Source: PVC group bacterium (GTDB lineage Bacteria; Verrucomicrobiota; Kiritimatiellia; UBA8416). Taken from it: a DNA stretch of 64,000 nt. Position numbers and translations under genes: made by a program. This document shows positions 36,920 through 47,138 of the stretch, piece after piece (the first letter of the stretch is position 1; every line of letters begins with the position of its first letter). A model generated the notes under the pieces. The model saw nothing but the letters and a program-made list of their open reading frames with translations, did not search any database and was not told where the DNA came from. The stretch is from the NCBI GenBank assembly GCA_003567005.1, contig PXBF01000111.1, positions 1 through 64,000 of the forward strand. The letters are read 5' to 3'.

Positions 36920-37187
36920 TAGGTATGTGCGGGCTTGTTTACGCGGTGAAAATGAGGAAGAGGGGGCGCATATGCCGCTGCGCCCCTACCAATTTGGTTC
37001 TATCGATGAACCCGTTCATGAACTTCGAGATCTGGCTATATTCGAGGGCAATGGGCGCATTATCTTCTGTACACTGGGGCTAGAGAGGCTAGTATTTGCG
37101 GTTTGGAGTTATTTGCTCATGGGATGCACACCGCTTTACTCGATACGGGCGTTGAGGGGGCTGACCTAGGAAAAAGGAGTTGATACA

Positions 37188-40022
37188 ATGAAAACAATGT
37201 CAAAATGGATTGTACTGTGTTTTTTCGGTTGCGGACTGTTTCTTTCTTCGCAATTTCAGGCAAGCGCGGCGGAGAATGGGGCACAACCGCCTGATTTAAC
37301 GAAAGGCGAAGGGCCTTTTGTGGATGATGTTCCCAGAGGTTGGTTCTTGCATTTTTACGGAACGCACGGCTGGATTTTTGGAGAGACAGATGCGGAACGC
37401 GACAAGGCACGTCAGATTCTGGTTACGCAGGTTCCGCGGTTTTCTCAAATTCGAGATTCGATTTTCCCCGGCGACGTGATTTTGGGCGTGAACGGGAAGT
37501 TATTTGACCGTCAACCCGTATTTCAGTTCCGTGAATCGTCGCACCTGGCTACGCGTGCCGGTGAGAGTTTAAGCATCATCATGTGGCGTCCGGGCTGGGA
37601 TGAGCCGCGTTCGGTGCTCGTCGAACCCAGTGATATACGTCCGGATTTTACGAGTGAAGATCCGACTATCCTTTCAGATGAGGATATTTCTTATGCGCAA
37701 AATCTTGGAGCAACCGGGCTTCGGGGGTGGATGTTCGGGAGTACGCGGGTTGGGCATCAGACGGGTACGCGCAATTTGGCGCGTGCGCACCAGATTTACA
37801 TTACACATGTGGATGCAGGGTCTCCGGCTGACGGGATAATGCAGGAGGGGGATGTCATTCTTGGCATTGGTGATGTGCCATTCGAGGAAAATGCTCGCCG
37901 GGTGTTGGGCGAAGCCCTTACGAGAGCGGAGAGTGACGAAGGTGGTGGCGAGCTATCGTTGCTACGCTGGCGCGATGGGCAGACGGAGACGGTCACACTG
38001 CACCTGGAAGTCCTAGGCACGTATAGCGACACGGCACCGTGGAACTGTGAGAAGAGCGAACGGATCATCGAAAATGCCTTGCGCTATCTTGGGCGGCAAG
38101 AGGCACCGGGAGAAAATGATTTTTCGATCCCGAGCTCCATTCGTTCACTGGGTATGCTTGCAACCGGGGATGAACGTTATTTGCCAAGTGTGCGGGAGCA
38201 TGTTGCGCTGCTTGCTCGTCAAGTGGCGGAATCAGGGCAACCGCTCCCGACCGGAGGTTTGCGGAGCTGGAGTTGGGGATACATCAACTTGCTCTTGAAC
38301 GAGTACTACCTGGCAACTGGAGACAAACAGGTGCTTCCGGCTATCGAGGCCTACAGTCATGCCATTGCCTATGGTCAGTCCTTAGGCGGGACCTGGGGGC
38401 ATAACATGACGCCGCGCGATCCTGAGACGGGAGAGCCGGGGCCTGCCTTGGGCTATGGCGCACTGAATAGTCCTAGCATCACTTGCTGGGTTACCCTTTT
38501 GCTATCGCGACGCAGTGGGGTTACCTCTCCGCTCATCGAAACCGCCATACATAAAAAACATGTATTCCTGAATAGTTTGATAGACTTCGGTGGCCCGACG
38601 TATGGTGGCAATATTGCCGGAGGTAATTTAACCTACGATGAAAACGGAAGAGGGGCTTCTGCTGCGGTTGGGTATGCGCTGCTTGGAGATGGCAAAGGCA
38701 CGGAGTTCTTCGGTCGTATGACCGTGGCTGCGCATTCGATTCGCGAATGGGGGCACACTGGACATTTCTGGAGCGATGTGTGGGGTGGTTTGGGTGCTGC
38801 ACGGGCTGGGGAGGAGGCCTTGAGTGCCTTTATGCGTGAGGATCTTTGGCGTCTGGACTTGGAACGGCGCTGGGATGGTGGTTTTGGCTTCCAGCCTTTA
38901 GGTGGTGCATACAGAGACTGGGACACCACCGGGCAGCGCCTGCTGCTTTACAGTATTCCGCGCCAACAGTTAGCCATTGCGGGACGCGAAGTGTTAACGG
39001 TTGCACTGGATGCCGAAGAGGTGGAGAATGTCATCGAAGCCGGGCGATTACCTGCCGGGATGCGGCGCTGGCATGGTAAGTTTACGGATTATCCCGAGGA
39101 GGAGCTATTGTCATTGCTGGGGCATTGGTCACCAGTGACCCGCGAACAAGCTGCCATTGCGCTGGCTGCGCGCGAGGACGAAGATCCTCCGTTGGATGTG
39201 CTGCGCGAAATGTTACATGCGGAAAATCGGTACGCACGGTATGGCGCCTGCAAAGCGCTGCAGCATCTCGGTTCGCAGGCACAACCAGCCGTGGAGGATT
39301 TGATTGCCTTGCTGGATGCCGAGGATCGCGTGTTGAAGATCAACGCCATTCTGGCATTGGGAAAATCTGAGGACTCGCGTGCAGTGGAAGCGTTATTCAT
39401 TGCAGCATCGCAGAAAATCCATGATGACCCGTATGATGTGGTACGCCAGCGTTTGGCAGATGCGCTCTTTGGTAGCGGCAATCTGCTCAGATCGGCACAA
39501 GCGTTTGAGGCGCGCGATCCCAAACTGGATGCGGCACGTGCATTTCTAACTTCCGCACAGGGGCCCACGCGCAGCACCATTGCAAACAATGTGGTGCGGG
39601 ATTTGACGTTAGAAGAATTCAAGGCACTTTGGCCCGAGATCGAGCAAGCCAGAAATACCTTGGCGATCGGTTATAATACAGCGATTCATATGGAAGCCCT
39701 GCGACGCTTGCAGGAATTTCGGGTGCGGGAAGGTATCGACCATGCTGCTGCCTACGTCACGCAAATGAGGAAGCATGGCAGCCAGAATCGGGTACCTGAA
39801 GTGCTGGGGATATTGCGTGGTTATGGGGCGCATGCGCGTGTTGCGATTCCTGAACTGGAACGCGCAGCGCATTATTTTGAAAACGAGGAGCGCGGTTTTC
39901 CTGGCCATCTTTCTGAATCCAAAGCAGAAGCCGTACGTGCCTACATTCGCGAACTGGAGGCCATGGAAGAGCCGGGAGAGGATGCTGAGCCACTGATCTC
40001 GATAGCTGCTGGATGGCGGTAG
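37188..40022 (+). CDS. Large secreted PDZ and HEAT-repeat protein (DUF6288-like)
   Basis: 944 residues with a signal peptide at 1-28 (ending QASAAEN). Two PDZ-like modules follow: DSIFPGDVILGVNGKLFDRQ and SPADGIMQEGDVILGIGDVPFEE. Residues 295-600 form an all-helical toroid-like domain (LGRQEAPGENDFSIPSSIRS, GGAYRDWDTTGQRLLLYSIP). The C-terminal third carries HEAT repeats (ENRYARYGACKALQHLGSQA, RVLKINAILALGKSEDSRAV). It matches my memory of DUF6288 proteins in PVC bacteria. It is probably a periplasmic scaffold or enzyme. An AAAAAGGAG ribosome site precedes the start. Confidence 0.7.
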   Translation: MKTMSKWIVLCFFGCGLFLSSQFQASAAENGAQPPDLTKGEGPFVDDVPRGWFLHFYGTHGWIFGETDAERDKARQILVTQVPRFSQIRDSIFPGDVILGVNGKLFDRQPVFQFRESSHLATRAGESLSIIMWRPGWDEPRSVLVEPSDIRPDFTSEDPTILSDEDISYAQNLGATGLRGWMFGSTRVGHQTGTRNLARAHQIYITHVDAGSPADGIMQEGDVILGIGDVPFEENARRVLGEALTRAESDEGGGELSLLRWRDGQTETVTLHLEVLGTYSDTAPWNCEKSERIIENALRYLGRQEAPGENDFSIPSSIRSLGMLATGDERYLPSVREHVALLARQVAESGQPLPTGGLRSWSWGYINLLLNEYYLATGDKQVLPAIEAYSHAIAYGQSLGGTWGHNMTPRDPETGEPGPALGYGALNSPSITCWVTLLLSRRSGVTSPLIETAIHKKHVFLNSLIDFGGPTYGGNIAGGNLTYDENGRGASAAVGYALLGDGKGTEFFGRMTVAAHSIREWGHTGHFWSDVWGGLGAARAGEEALSAFMREDLWRLDLERRWDGGFGFQPLGGAYRDWDTTGQRLLLYSIPRQQLAIAGREVLTVALDAEEVENVIEAGRLPAGMRRWHGKFTDYPEEELLSLLGHWSPVTREQAAIALAAREDEDPPLDVLREMLHAENRYARYGACKALQHLGSQAQPAVEDLIALLDAEDRVLKINAILALGKSEDSRAVEALFIAASQKIHDDPYDVVRQRLADALFGSGNLLRSAQAFEARDPKLDAARAFLTSAQGPTRSTIANNVVRDLTLEEFKALWPEIEQARNTLAIGYNTAIHMEALRRLQEFRVREGIDHAAAYVTQMRKHGSQNRVPEVLGILRGYGAHARVAIPELERAAHYFENEERGFPGHLSESKAEAVRAYIRELEAMEEPGEDAEPLISIAAGWR

Positions 40023-40063
40023 ACAACCGGGGTTTTGGGAGGCGCATAGGCAGTATTTCAGAA

Positions 40064-41164
40064 ATGAGCAGGCGTGTTTTAATAAAGCGTTGGACTAGAG
40101 AACAGGCGAATAAGTGGGGAAACAAACAACCGTGGTATTTTGGTGCCAACTTTACGCCTAGCACTGCGATCAATCAGCTTGAGATGTGGCAGGCGGAGAC
40201 GTTTGATCCCGATACCATTGCGCGCGAGCTTGGTTATGCGCAGTCAATCGGTATGAATATCATGCGTGTTTATTTGCACGACTTATTGTGGGAACATGAT
40301 CGCGATGGTTTTATTGATCGTATAGAACATTATTTATCGATTGCGGAAAGCAAGGGTATCAAAACGATGTTTGTGATATTCGACGATTGCTGGAATCCTG
40401 ACTTTGCCCTGGGAAAGCAGCCTGAGCCGCAACCCTATACGCATAATTCAGGTTGGGTGCAATCGCCGGGCTACAGGATTGTCGAGAATCCGTCGCAATG
40501 GCCAAGGCTCGAACGCTATGTAAAGGAATTGCTGGATCGGTTTAAAGCCGATTCGCGAATTGCGGTGTGGGATCTTTACAATGAACCAAACAATTCTGTG
40601 GGTGACCCTATTACAGGGGCCGAACGGTCGATCAACTCCCTTCCATTCCTACGGGCTGTTTTTGACTGGGCGCGCTCCGTAGAGGGGGTAACGCAACCGC
40701 TGACGGTCGGCATCTGGGCCAACCAAGATGATTTGAACGAATGCATCTTTGAGCATTCGGATATCGTAACCTTCCATGCGTATATGTCGCAGGAAAACGG
40801 GCTGCTCAAGCGAATTGAGACTTGTAAAGCGTCTGGTCGCCCGATCATCTGCACCGAGTGGTTGGCACGAGGGCATGGTTCGACTTTTTCCGACTGCTTC
40901 CCGGTTTTCCGCGAGCACTGCGCTGGTACCATGAACTGGGGACTTGTTTCCGGCAAGACGCAGACCATTTACCCATGGGGTTGGAACAAAGACAAAGGAG
41001 AGCCATCCGTATACCATCACGATATTTTTAACAAGGACGGTACATTCCTGCACCCCGAGGAAAAAGAGCTGATTCGCAAGGTTTTAGCTGCCTCGGTTTC
41101 GTGCGGAAGGCTGCACAGCGTTCGTTACCTTGGCAGGCAAACCGAGCCTGACGGGCAGTGTTGA
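40064..41164 (+). CDS. GH5-like glycoside hydrolase
   Basis: 366 residues of a clan A TIM barrel. FGANFTPSTAINQLEMWQAE is a family hallmark. The acid/base is Glu174 in VWDLYNEPNN and the nucleophile Glu265 in IICTEWLARG. Annotated relatives are called cellulase or 1,4-beta-xylanase-like, with no firm substrate. There is no signal peptide, so it is cytoplasmic. The ATG at 40064 fits the family's N-terminus; an ATG at 40013 would overlap the upstream gene. The sulfatase gene begins 18 nt after its stop. Confidence 0.82.
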   Translation: MSRRVLIKRWTREQANKWGNKQPWYFGANFTPSTAINQLEMWQAETFDPDTIARELGYAQSIGMNIMRVYLHDLLWEHDRDGFIDRIEHYLSIAESKGIKTMFVIFDDCWNPDFALGKQPEPQPYTHNSGWVQSPGYRIVENPSQWPRLERYVKELLDRFKADSRIAVWDLYNEPNNSVGDPITGAERSINSLPFLRAVFDWARSVEGVTQPLTVGIWANQDDLNECIFEHSDIVTFHAYMSQENGLLKRIETCKASGRPIICTEWLARGHGSTFSDCFPVFREHCAGTMNWGLVSGKTQTIYPWGWNKDKGEPSVYHHDIFNKDGTFLHPEEKELIRKVLAASVSCGRLHSVRYLGRQTEPDGQC

Positions 41165-41182
41165 TTCACGCGGATAAATAGT

Positions 41183-42697
41183 ATGCAAAGCATGAAACGA
41201 CGAAATGTGCTCTTTATCACCACAGACCAGCAGCATTGGATGACGATGGGGTATTTGAATCCGGAGGTGAAGACGCCCAATCTGGACAGGCTGGTTGCAC
41301 GGGGAACAACCTTTCACCGCGCGTATACGGTTAGCCCGACTTGCACCCCGACACGTGCAAGCTGGATAACAGGACTGCATCCCAGCCAGCATGGTGCATA
41401 CTCGCTGGGGACCAAGCTGATGGAGCATGTTCCTACCGTCGGGGATATCTTTCATGCGCATGGGTACGAGACGGCCTTGATTGGAAAAGCACATTTCCAG
41501 CCGTTGAAAGGCACGGAGGCGTTTCCTTCGTTGGAGTCCTATCCCATCCTGCATGATCTCGAATTCTGGCATGATTTCCATGGGCCATACTATGGGTTCC
41601 AGCATGTTGAATTGGCACGCAACCATACGTATGAATCACATGTTGGGCAACATTACGCACTGTGGATGGAGGAAAAGGGATACGCGGATTGGCGAAAATA
41701 CTTTCAACCCGAACATGGCCATTTGAAAGCAGGAGAACCATGGAAGATCCCGGAAGAAATCCACTATAATGCATGGATTGCGGAACGTACGAACGCCTTG
41801 ATGGAGCAGTATCATCGCGAAGAGCGCAACTTTTTCCTGTGGGCCAGCTTTTTCGATCCGCATCCCCCGTATATGGTGCCGGAACCCTATGCCAGTATGT
41901 ATAGCCCGGAGAAGGTAACCGTGCCCGAACATCGCGAAGGGGAATTCGATGACAAACCGCCATACTTCAAGCTGTCCCAGGAAGAAAATCCTGATTTTAG
42001 CGCATGTATAGAAGAAGGCGGCAACAGTATTCATGGCTCGCGGTCGCACTTGAAGTCTCGTGAAGAAAAAGCCCGGAACATTGCCATGATGTACGGTATG
42101 GTGAGCATGCTTGATTCATATATTGGAAACATTCTCGACAAGCTTGATGCTCTCGGTTTGACAGAATCTACGCTTGTGTGCTTCACAACAGACCACGGTG
42201 ATTTCTGGGGACAGCATGGTTTGACTGCCAAAGCCATTCATCACTATGAGGATATTCTTCGCGTTCCACTCGTTGTCAGTATGCCTGGCACGATTCCCGA
42301 AGGTGTTGTATCCAACTCGCTCCAATCCACAGTTGATCTGCCGCAAACCTTTTTAAGCTTTGCCGGACTGCCGATACCACGGACGATGGCAGGCGTGGAT
42401 GAGAAAGCCGTTTGGCAGGGAGATGTAGAGACGCTCCGGGATCATGTGATTGTTGAAAATCAGCACCAGCCCACAACCATGAATCTGCGTACGCTCATCA
42501 CCTCCCGGTATAAATTGACGGTTCACTTTAACAAGGAGTACGGCGAACTCTACGATTTACAGAACGATCCCGGGGAATACACGAATCTCTGGGATCAGCC
42601 CGAACACCAGGCTTTGAAACAAAAACTGTTACTGAAGTTTATGCACGGGGAAATGGCCAAAGCGCCATTGCCCATGCCGAGAATTTCCCCGGCTTAG
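41183..42697 (+). CDS. Sulfatase (Cys-type arylsulfatase family)
   Basis: 504 residues. The formylglycine motif is C54-T-P-T-R in VSPTCTPTRASWITG. Metal-binding residues are seen in FITTDQQHW (Asp15) and FTTDHGDFWGQHGL. The family removes sulfate esters from sugars after the cysteine is oxidised to formylglycine by a maturase not found here. No signal peptide is present, which is atypical because many sulfatases are exported, so it probably acts on imported sulfated oligosaccharides. It is coupled to the GH5-like gene. No clear ribosome site is seen, and ATG 41192 is an alternative start. Confidence 0.92.
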   Translation: MQSMKRRNVLFITTDQQHWMTMGYLNPEVKTPNLDRLVARGTTFHRAYTVSPTCTPTRASWITGLHPSQHGAYSLGTKLMEHVPTVGDIFHAHGYETALIGKAHFQPLKGTEAFPSLESYPILHDLEFWHDFHGPYYGFQHVELARNHTYESHVGQHYALWMEEKGYADWRKYFQPEHGHLKAGEPWKIPEEIHYNAWIAERTNALMEQYHREERNFFLWASFFDPHPPYMVPEPYASMYSPEKVTVPEHREGEFDDKPPYFKLSQEENPDFSACIEEGGNSIHGSRSHLKSREEKARNIAMMYGMVSMLDSYIGNILDKLDALGLTESTLVCFTTDHGDFWGQHGLTAKAIHHYEDILRVPLVVSMPGTIPEGVVSNSLQSTVDLPQTFLSFAGLPIPRTMAGVDEKAVWQGDVETLRDHVIVENQHQPTTMNLRTLITSRYKLTVHFNKEYGELYDLQNDPGEYTNLWDQPEHQALKQKLLLKFMHGEMAKAPLPMPRISPA

Positions 42698-42822
42698 GTA
42701 AGGGAATGGGGTGAACAAGATGGTGCGGTGGTGAAACGTGAATCGGCGCGATGGGAGTTGGGGGGGAGCGGTCGCCCGCTTTCGCTGAGCGGCTGTGCGC
42801 GTGTCTTGTGTCATGGATCAGA

Positions 42823-42851
42823 TTGACGGTAGGGTTGGGAAAAGTGATACT
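42823..42851 (+). promoter_or_regulatory. Sigma-70-like promoter before the GH36-like gene
   Basis: TTGACG (42823-42828) and GATACT (42846-42851) are separated by 17 bp, 50 bp upstream of the start codon at 42902. It indicates that the GH36-like gene has its own transcript rather than continuing from the sulfatase gene. Confidence 0.4.
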
Positions 42852-42901
42852 GCCTCGGGTCGTAATCTGGTATCTTGAGAGAGTGATAGCTGGGGTCATG
42901 T

Positions 42902-45289
42902 ATGAAAAATCGTTTTTATGAGATTTGTGTGGATCGCGAGAGTGGGGCTTGGTCTGTTCGGGATCGGCGGACGGACTTGTGGTGCTTTCGCAATGCAGCA
43001 TTTCGGGTAGATAAATATCCGGGGCCGATTTGGAAAGAGCCAACTACGAGCATTACGTTGGAGCAGCGCAGCTTTCAATCGGCTGTAGGGAAGGGCAAGG
43101 AACTGGCGATAACGTTTGCACCATCCGAGGGCTACGACCCGACGCGGATTCTGCTGATTCGGTTGTATAACCGGTTGCCATGTATCGAAATCAGATGGGG
43201 CGTCACAAATCGGATGGATTTTCCCATTCGTATTAGCAAAGTGGATGCGATCCATTGCGGTGAGCTTTTTGCGGAGCAAGCGGTCACAAAGCCACGGGTG
43301 CTGCGCAGTGGTGCTGGGGCAGAGCCGAATATCGTCGAAAAAGACTGGCAGATTGAAGCTCATAATGGAGCGATGCTTACATATCTGGATGGTGGCGTAC
43401 GGCGGACCATTGTGACTGGCGGGTTAACCTACGAGGCATTCATGCGCGTAGTAGAAATACGCGATGGCGAACGTGGTGCAGGCAAGCGTGTGCGCAATGC
43501 CGGATTACGCAACTTGAATCTTTCGTTTCTCGATCCGCAAGGCAAGCTGGTGGAGCCGGGCGAAACCTATATTGCTTCCGATACTGCCTATCTGGATTTT
43601 ATAACCAGCGATCCGTTCGAGGCGCTGGAGGCCTATGGGATGGCCCTGCGTGCGGCCAATGATGCTCAACCGAATGTCTATGATTTTCCGACCCTTTGCG
43701 GCTGGATGGTATCTACCAAGCATCTCGGTGAAGGCAAACCGATCAATAATGCTGTCGGATTAGTCGAGCAATTGCAGTTGGCGCGGGACCGTGGGCTTAT
43801 GAACTATACACCATTAGCAGTACGGCTGGAGCCGGATACGTATTGTTATGGTAACTTTGGCGATACACAGCAAGGTTGGTGGGACGACGCACATTGGCGG
43901 GCCTATGGTCCAGGGGATGGGCATGCTGCTGGTGCGGAGCCCGGCTCTTTGCGTAAACCCTACGATAGCTTTGCCTCTTTTTGCAAAGCAGTAAAAAACC
44001 TGGGAGGCATTCCCTTTACCTATTTTCAGAGCAGCATGCCATCCAATGATTTTGCCGTACAACATCCGGACTGGATGCTGCATGGCGACATCAGTCGGTT
44101 GCATTATACGCACCCGCATCATAAACCGTATGTACGCTACGACTTTTCGCAACCGGCGTTCCGGGCGCATTGCCTGCGTGTCTGGAAGCGCTTGCGTAAA
44201 GCCGGACTCCAAGGCATCAAGTTCGATTATCCTGAATCGGCCTGGGCGAGTGGTGGTGGCTTTGCGGATGCAGCATTTACCACGACATCTGCCTATCGTG
44301 AATTATTTCGGCTGTGTCGGGAAGGTCTGGGACCGGATGCCTATATTCACGAACGCAACTTGGGCGGCATCACGCATGAAATTGCGCCGCGACTTGATGT
44401 CACGGCAGGCATTGTCGATATCCAGCGGGTGTGGGGAGACGCCAGCCATTTCGAGCCGGAGATGGCCTCTCGCATGGGACTACGCTGGTATAAGGCGCGC
44501 AGTGTTTTCCTGTATTATCCTGATGGCAAGTCGTTTTATATGGATGGTAAGCCGATAGCAGGCTACAAGCGCCGTGCGTTTCTGACAATCATGGGGTTCC
44601 TGTCCGGGCGGCTTGAAATCGGCACTTCTATTGGTTCCATGACCAAAGAGATGTTTCATGATGTTACGCGTTTGTTCCCGATCCTTGGTGGCACGCAGTC
44701 ACCGCGTCCTGTTGATATGTTGACTGGGAGTGAGCATCCATCGGTTTATGCATACCGCGTTACGGATGACTGGTTGCAGGTCATGCTTATTAACAATGGG
44801 GGGCGTGCGCGTGTGGTCGCCGCTCCGCTGTCAGGTGATCAGGCCGAGACCGGATCGCTGGGTTTAGAGCACGATGCGCGCTATTATGCGTTTGACTTCT
44901 GGAGCCAGTCTTATCTTGGCTTGCTGGATGGCAAAGCTGGGTTATCGTTACAGTTGCGTGGTGGAGAGGCGGCCATGGTATCGGTTCGCAAAAAACAAGA
45001 TCATCCGCAGGTGATTTCAACGAACCGACACATGATGCAGGGCATGATGGAGTGCCATGGTGTTAAATGGAATACCAGAACCAAGACGTTATCAGGGCGT
45101 GTTGATGTTGTGGGTGGAGAAGATTTTGTGCTTACAGTAGCTTGCAATGGGTTTGTCCCGAAGACATGTCAAGGTGCTACCGTGGTTGCGCGCGACGATG
45201 ATGCAAGTCTTGTGGATCTGGTTTTTCATCGTGCGGGTAATACCACCGTGCGATTTGCATTGCAGTGTAATGGAAGCGGTGATGGATGA
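42902..45289 (+). CDS. GH36-like (clan D) glycoside hydrolase
   Basis: 795 residues. Residues 1-255 form a beta-sandwich. The barrel carries KHLGEGKPINNAVGLVEQLQ, PSNDFAVQHPDWMLHGD, and the likely nucleophile Asp442 in LQGIKFDYPESAW, as in alpha-galactosidase-like enzymes of families 27, 31 and 36. The C-terminal 120 residues are beta-rich. It is probably an alpha-glycosidase acting in the cytoplasm (no signal peptide), substrate unknown. A piece of its 3' region (44898-45013) is duplicated at 45596-45711 with 88% identity, inside a broken gene. Confidence 0.65.
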   Translation: MKNRFYEICVDRESGAWSVRDRRTDLWCFRNAAFRVDKYPGPIWKEPTTSITLEQRSFQSAVGKGKELAITFAPSEGYDPTRILLIRLYNRLPCIEIRWGVTNRMDFPIRISKVDAIHCGELFAEQAVTKPRVLRSGAGAEPNIVEKDWQIEAHNGAMLTYLDGGVRRTIVTGGLTYEAFMRVVEIRDGERGAGKRVRNAGLRNLNLSFLDPQGKLVEPGETYIASDTAYLDFITSDPFEALEAYGMALRAANDAQPNVYDFPTLCGWMVSTKHLGEGKPINNAVGLVEQLQLARDRGLMNYTPLAVRLEPDTYCYGNFGDTQQGWWDDAHWRAYGPGDGHAAGAEPGSLRKPYDSFASFCKAVKNLGGIPFTYFQSSMPSNDFAVQHPDWMLHGDISRLHYTHPHHKPYVRYDFSQPAFRAHCLRVWKRLRKAGLQGIKFDYPESAWASGGGFADAAFTTTSAYRELFRLCREGLGPDAYIHERNLGGITHEIAPRLDVTAGIVDIQRVWGDASHFEPEMASRMGLRWYKARSVFLYYPDGKSFYMDGKPIAGYKRRAFLTIMGFLSGRLEIGTSIGSMTKEMFHDVTRLFPILGGTQSPRPVDMLTGSEHPSVYAYRVTDDWLQVMLINNGGRARVVAAPLSGDQAETGSLGLEHDARYYAFDFWSQSYLGLLDGKAGLSLQLRGGEAAMVSVRKKQDHPQVISTNRHMMQGMMECHGVKWNTRTKTLSGRVDVVGGEDFVLTVACNGFVPKTCQGATVVARDDDASLVDLVFHRAGNTTVRFALQCNGSGDG

Positions 45290-45437
45290 TGCGGATGTGT
45301 TCTGATATTGACATGAGCGTTTGTACTACATTTTCAGTATTTATGCTATTTGTTTCCCGCTCGTTGTTTGGTATGATTCCCTAATGCGACGTGTATGGTT
45401 TATGCGTATGCAGATCAATCCTTGAAAGGTCATTACG

Positions 45438-45735
45438 ATGCGTCGTTCTATCGCTGTTGTCCCCGTGCTTGCTTTACTGATTTCGGTATTTGTCTTCTCT
45501 ATAGCCGGGCAGGCTTTTGAAGATGACTACTACAAAGAGAGCCCTTTATTTCATTATTATCCGGCGTCAGATGCACCACGTTGGACAATTGGGCGTCTGG
45601 GGCCAGCCTTATCTTGGTGTGCTGGATGGTAACGCAGGGTTGTCGTTACAATTGCGTGGTGGTGAGGCGGCCATGGTTTCGGTTCGCAAAAAACAAGATC
45701 AGCCGCCGGTTACGATGGAGAGAGCAAAGAGATGA
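45438..45735 (+). pseudogene. Chimeric gene remnant: secreted-protein start joined to GH36-like end
   Basis: From the ATG at 45438, behind GAAAGG, 64 codons encode a signal peptide (VPVLALLISVFVFSIAGQAF) and then YYKESPLFHYYPASDAPRWT, which I recall from the N-terminus of large PDZ/DUF6288-type proteins. At about 45596 the DNA switches to a copy of the GH36-like gene's 3' part (102 of 116 bases identical to 44898-45013), read in a different frame, so translation from the ATG stops at 45632. The GH36-like frame ends at 45735, overlapping the next start by 4 nt. It is best explained as a deletion fusion of two genes. Confidence 0.7.
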
Positions 45736-47036
45736 CAAGTATGAAAGATGAGCCCTCGGGCGATTATTACGACTACACGAAAACGATGCAGCCCGAACGT
45801 CCATGGTTGTTGCCATGGCATCAGAAGTATGTATACCGGATCATGCATGCGAGGCGGGGTGGTACCGGCATGTACAGCGCGGATCCAGTCATGGCGGCTG
45901 GCCGCCCACCCGAGCAGCGCTATGTCTTTGGCGATGGGGCGATTCGCGAACTATATCTGACGTTTGAAGATGCTTTGCAAGTGATCAAGCGGGTACATGA
46001 TATCACCAGTGGTGTACCGCAAGTGGTACTACTGACAGGGTGGCAGTATGAAGGGCATGATTCCAAGTATCCGAGTTGGGCATGCGTCAATAAGCATCTG
46101 AAACGCGAGCAGGATGAGACGGCGCTCGATAGCTTGCGCTGGTTGATCCGGGAAGCGCGGCAGTATAACTGCCTGGCGACGCTGCATATCAATATGTTCG
46201 ATGCCTATGCCGATAGTCCGCTTTTCGATGAGTATGCGGCCAAAGATATTCTGGCACGCGATATTGATGGCAAGCTCATTGTCGGCAACCGCTGGTGGGG
46301 GATGGATTGCTATCATGTGAGCTACACGCAAGAGTGGAAACATGGTCTGGCGCAAAAGCGCATTGATGATCTGATTGCAATGGTGCCCGAGGTGCAGGAA
46401 AACCACTGCGTGTATGTGGATGCGATGCTGGGCGCGCGCAAAGCGGATCAGAAGGGACCGATTAGTCCGTATCTCGGCTACAGCAAAGAAGAAGAGGCAC
46501 GAACCATGCGCAAGATCTTCCGCTACTGGCGCGATCGGGATATTGATGTAGCGGGTGAGCATGTCCATGGCATCAGGGTAGATCGTTTTATCGGCCTGCA
46601 GCCGCACACGGCTTGCCAGATGGAGCACATCCGGGATATCCCAGATACTTTGATGTGCGGAAACCCGGCGCATTTCGGATTCGAATCCGTGACGGAACCA
46701 GAAGCGTTCCAGGAAAAATTCTGGCTCGATTTTCTGCCTTGGTTCTACAAGAACCATCCGCAGGGATCGGAGGAATACGGAAACATGCTGGATAGGACAG
46801 ACATTTGTATGCCCGTGCTTTGGTGTAAGGAGCCAACATTGATAGCTTATAGTCGGGATGGGTATGCCAGCAAAGTGTGGAAACTACCATCAAGCTGGCA
46901 AAAGCCGCGCAAGGTATCGCTTACTGCGGTAACGGGCGATGGTGATCAGCCACTGGGAGAGGTCGATATTGCAGGTGGTACGATTACCTTGCATGTGGAG
47001 TCCGGACAAGTCGTGAAGATTAGGGGAAAATGCTGA
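45732..47036 (+). CDS. GH101-like glycoside hydrolase
   Basis: 434 residues, a TIM-barrel protein. LLTGWQYEGHDSKYPSWACV, LHINMFDAYADSPLFDEYAA and the probable nucleophile Asp230 in NHCVYVDAMLG, followed by HVHGIRVDRFIGL, resemble endo-alpha-N-acetylgalactosaminidase (GH101) and related DUF5696 proteins. A short beta domain ends it. It is much shorter than secreted GH101 enzymes and lacks a signal peptide. The start overlaps the 3' end of the broken GH36-like copy by 4 nt, indicating it was once coupled to an intact upstream gene. The family call is tentative. Confidence 0.6.
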   Translation: MTSMKDEPSGDYYDYTKTMQPERPWLLPWHQKYVYRIMHARRGGTGMYSADPVMAAGRPPEQRYVFGDGAIRELYLTFEDALQVIKRVHDITSGVPQVVLLTGWQYEGHDSKYPSWACVNKHLKREQDETALDSLRWLIREARQYNCLATLHINMFDAYADSPLFDEYAAKDILARDIDGKLIVGNRWWGMDCYHVSYTQEWKHGLAQKRIDDLIAMVPEVQENHCVYVDAMLGARKADQKGPISPYLGYSKEEEARTMRKIFRYWRDRDIDVAGEHVHGIRVDRFIGLQPHTACQMEHIRDIPDTLMCGNPAHFGFESVTEPEAFQEKFWLDFLPWFYKNHPQGSEEYGNMLDRTDICMPVLWCKEPTLIAYSRDGYASKVWKLPSSWQKPRKVSLTAVTGDGDQPLGEVDIAGGTITLHVESGQVVKIRGKC

Positions 47037-47074
47037 AAAGCTAAAATGCTGACACGCTGAAATAGGGCACGGGG

Positions 47075-47138
47075 TTTGCGGTAGCCCGCTGGAGCCTGTC
47101 CTCCGAAGCTTTAGCGAAGGAGGGCCGAAAGCGCGGCT
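47075..47138. repeat. 64-bp direct repeat, left copy
   Basis: The sequence starting TTTGCGGTAGCCCGCTGGAG and ending AAAGCGCGGCT is repeated at 48705-48768 in the same orientation with one mismatch. The two copies flank the AAA ATPase gene. The adjacent DNA (47190-47225) contains a GCCAGGCTGGAGCCTGGC palindrome. Confidence 0.85.

Noticed and set aside
45438..45632. Independent 64-residue secreted protein gene
   Set aside because: The reading frame ends by frameshift inside DNA 88% identical to the neighbouring GH36-like gene, so it is better explained as a fusion remnant.
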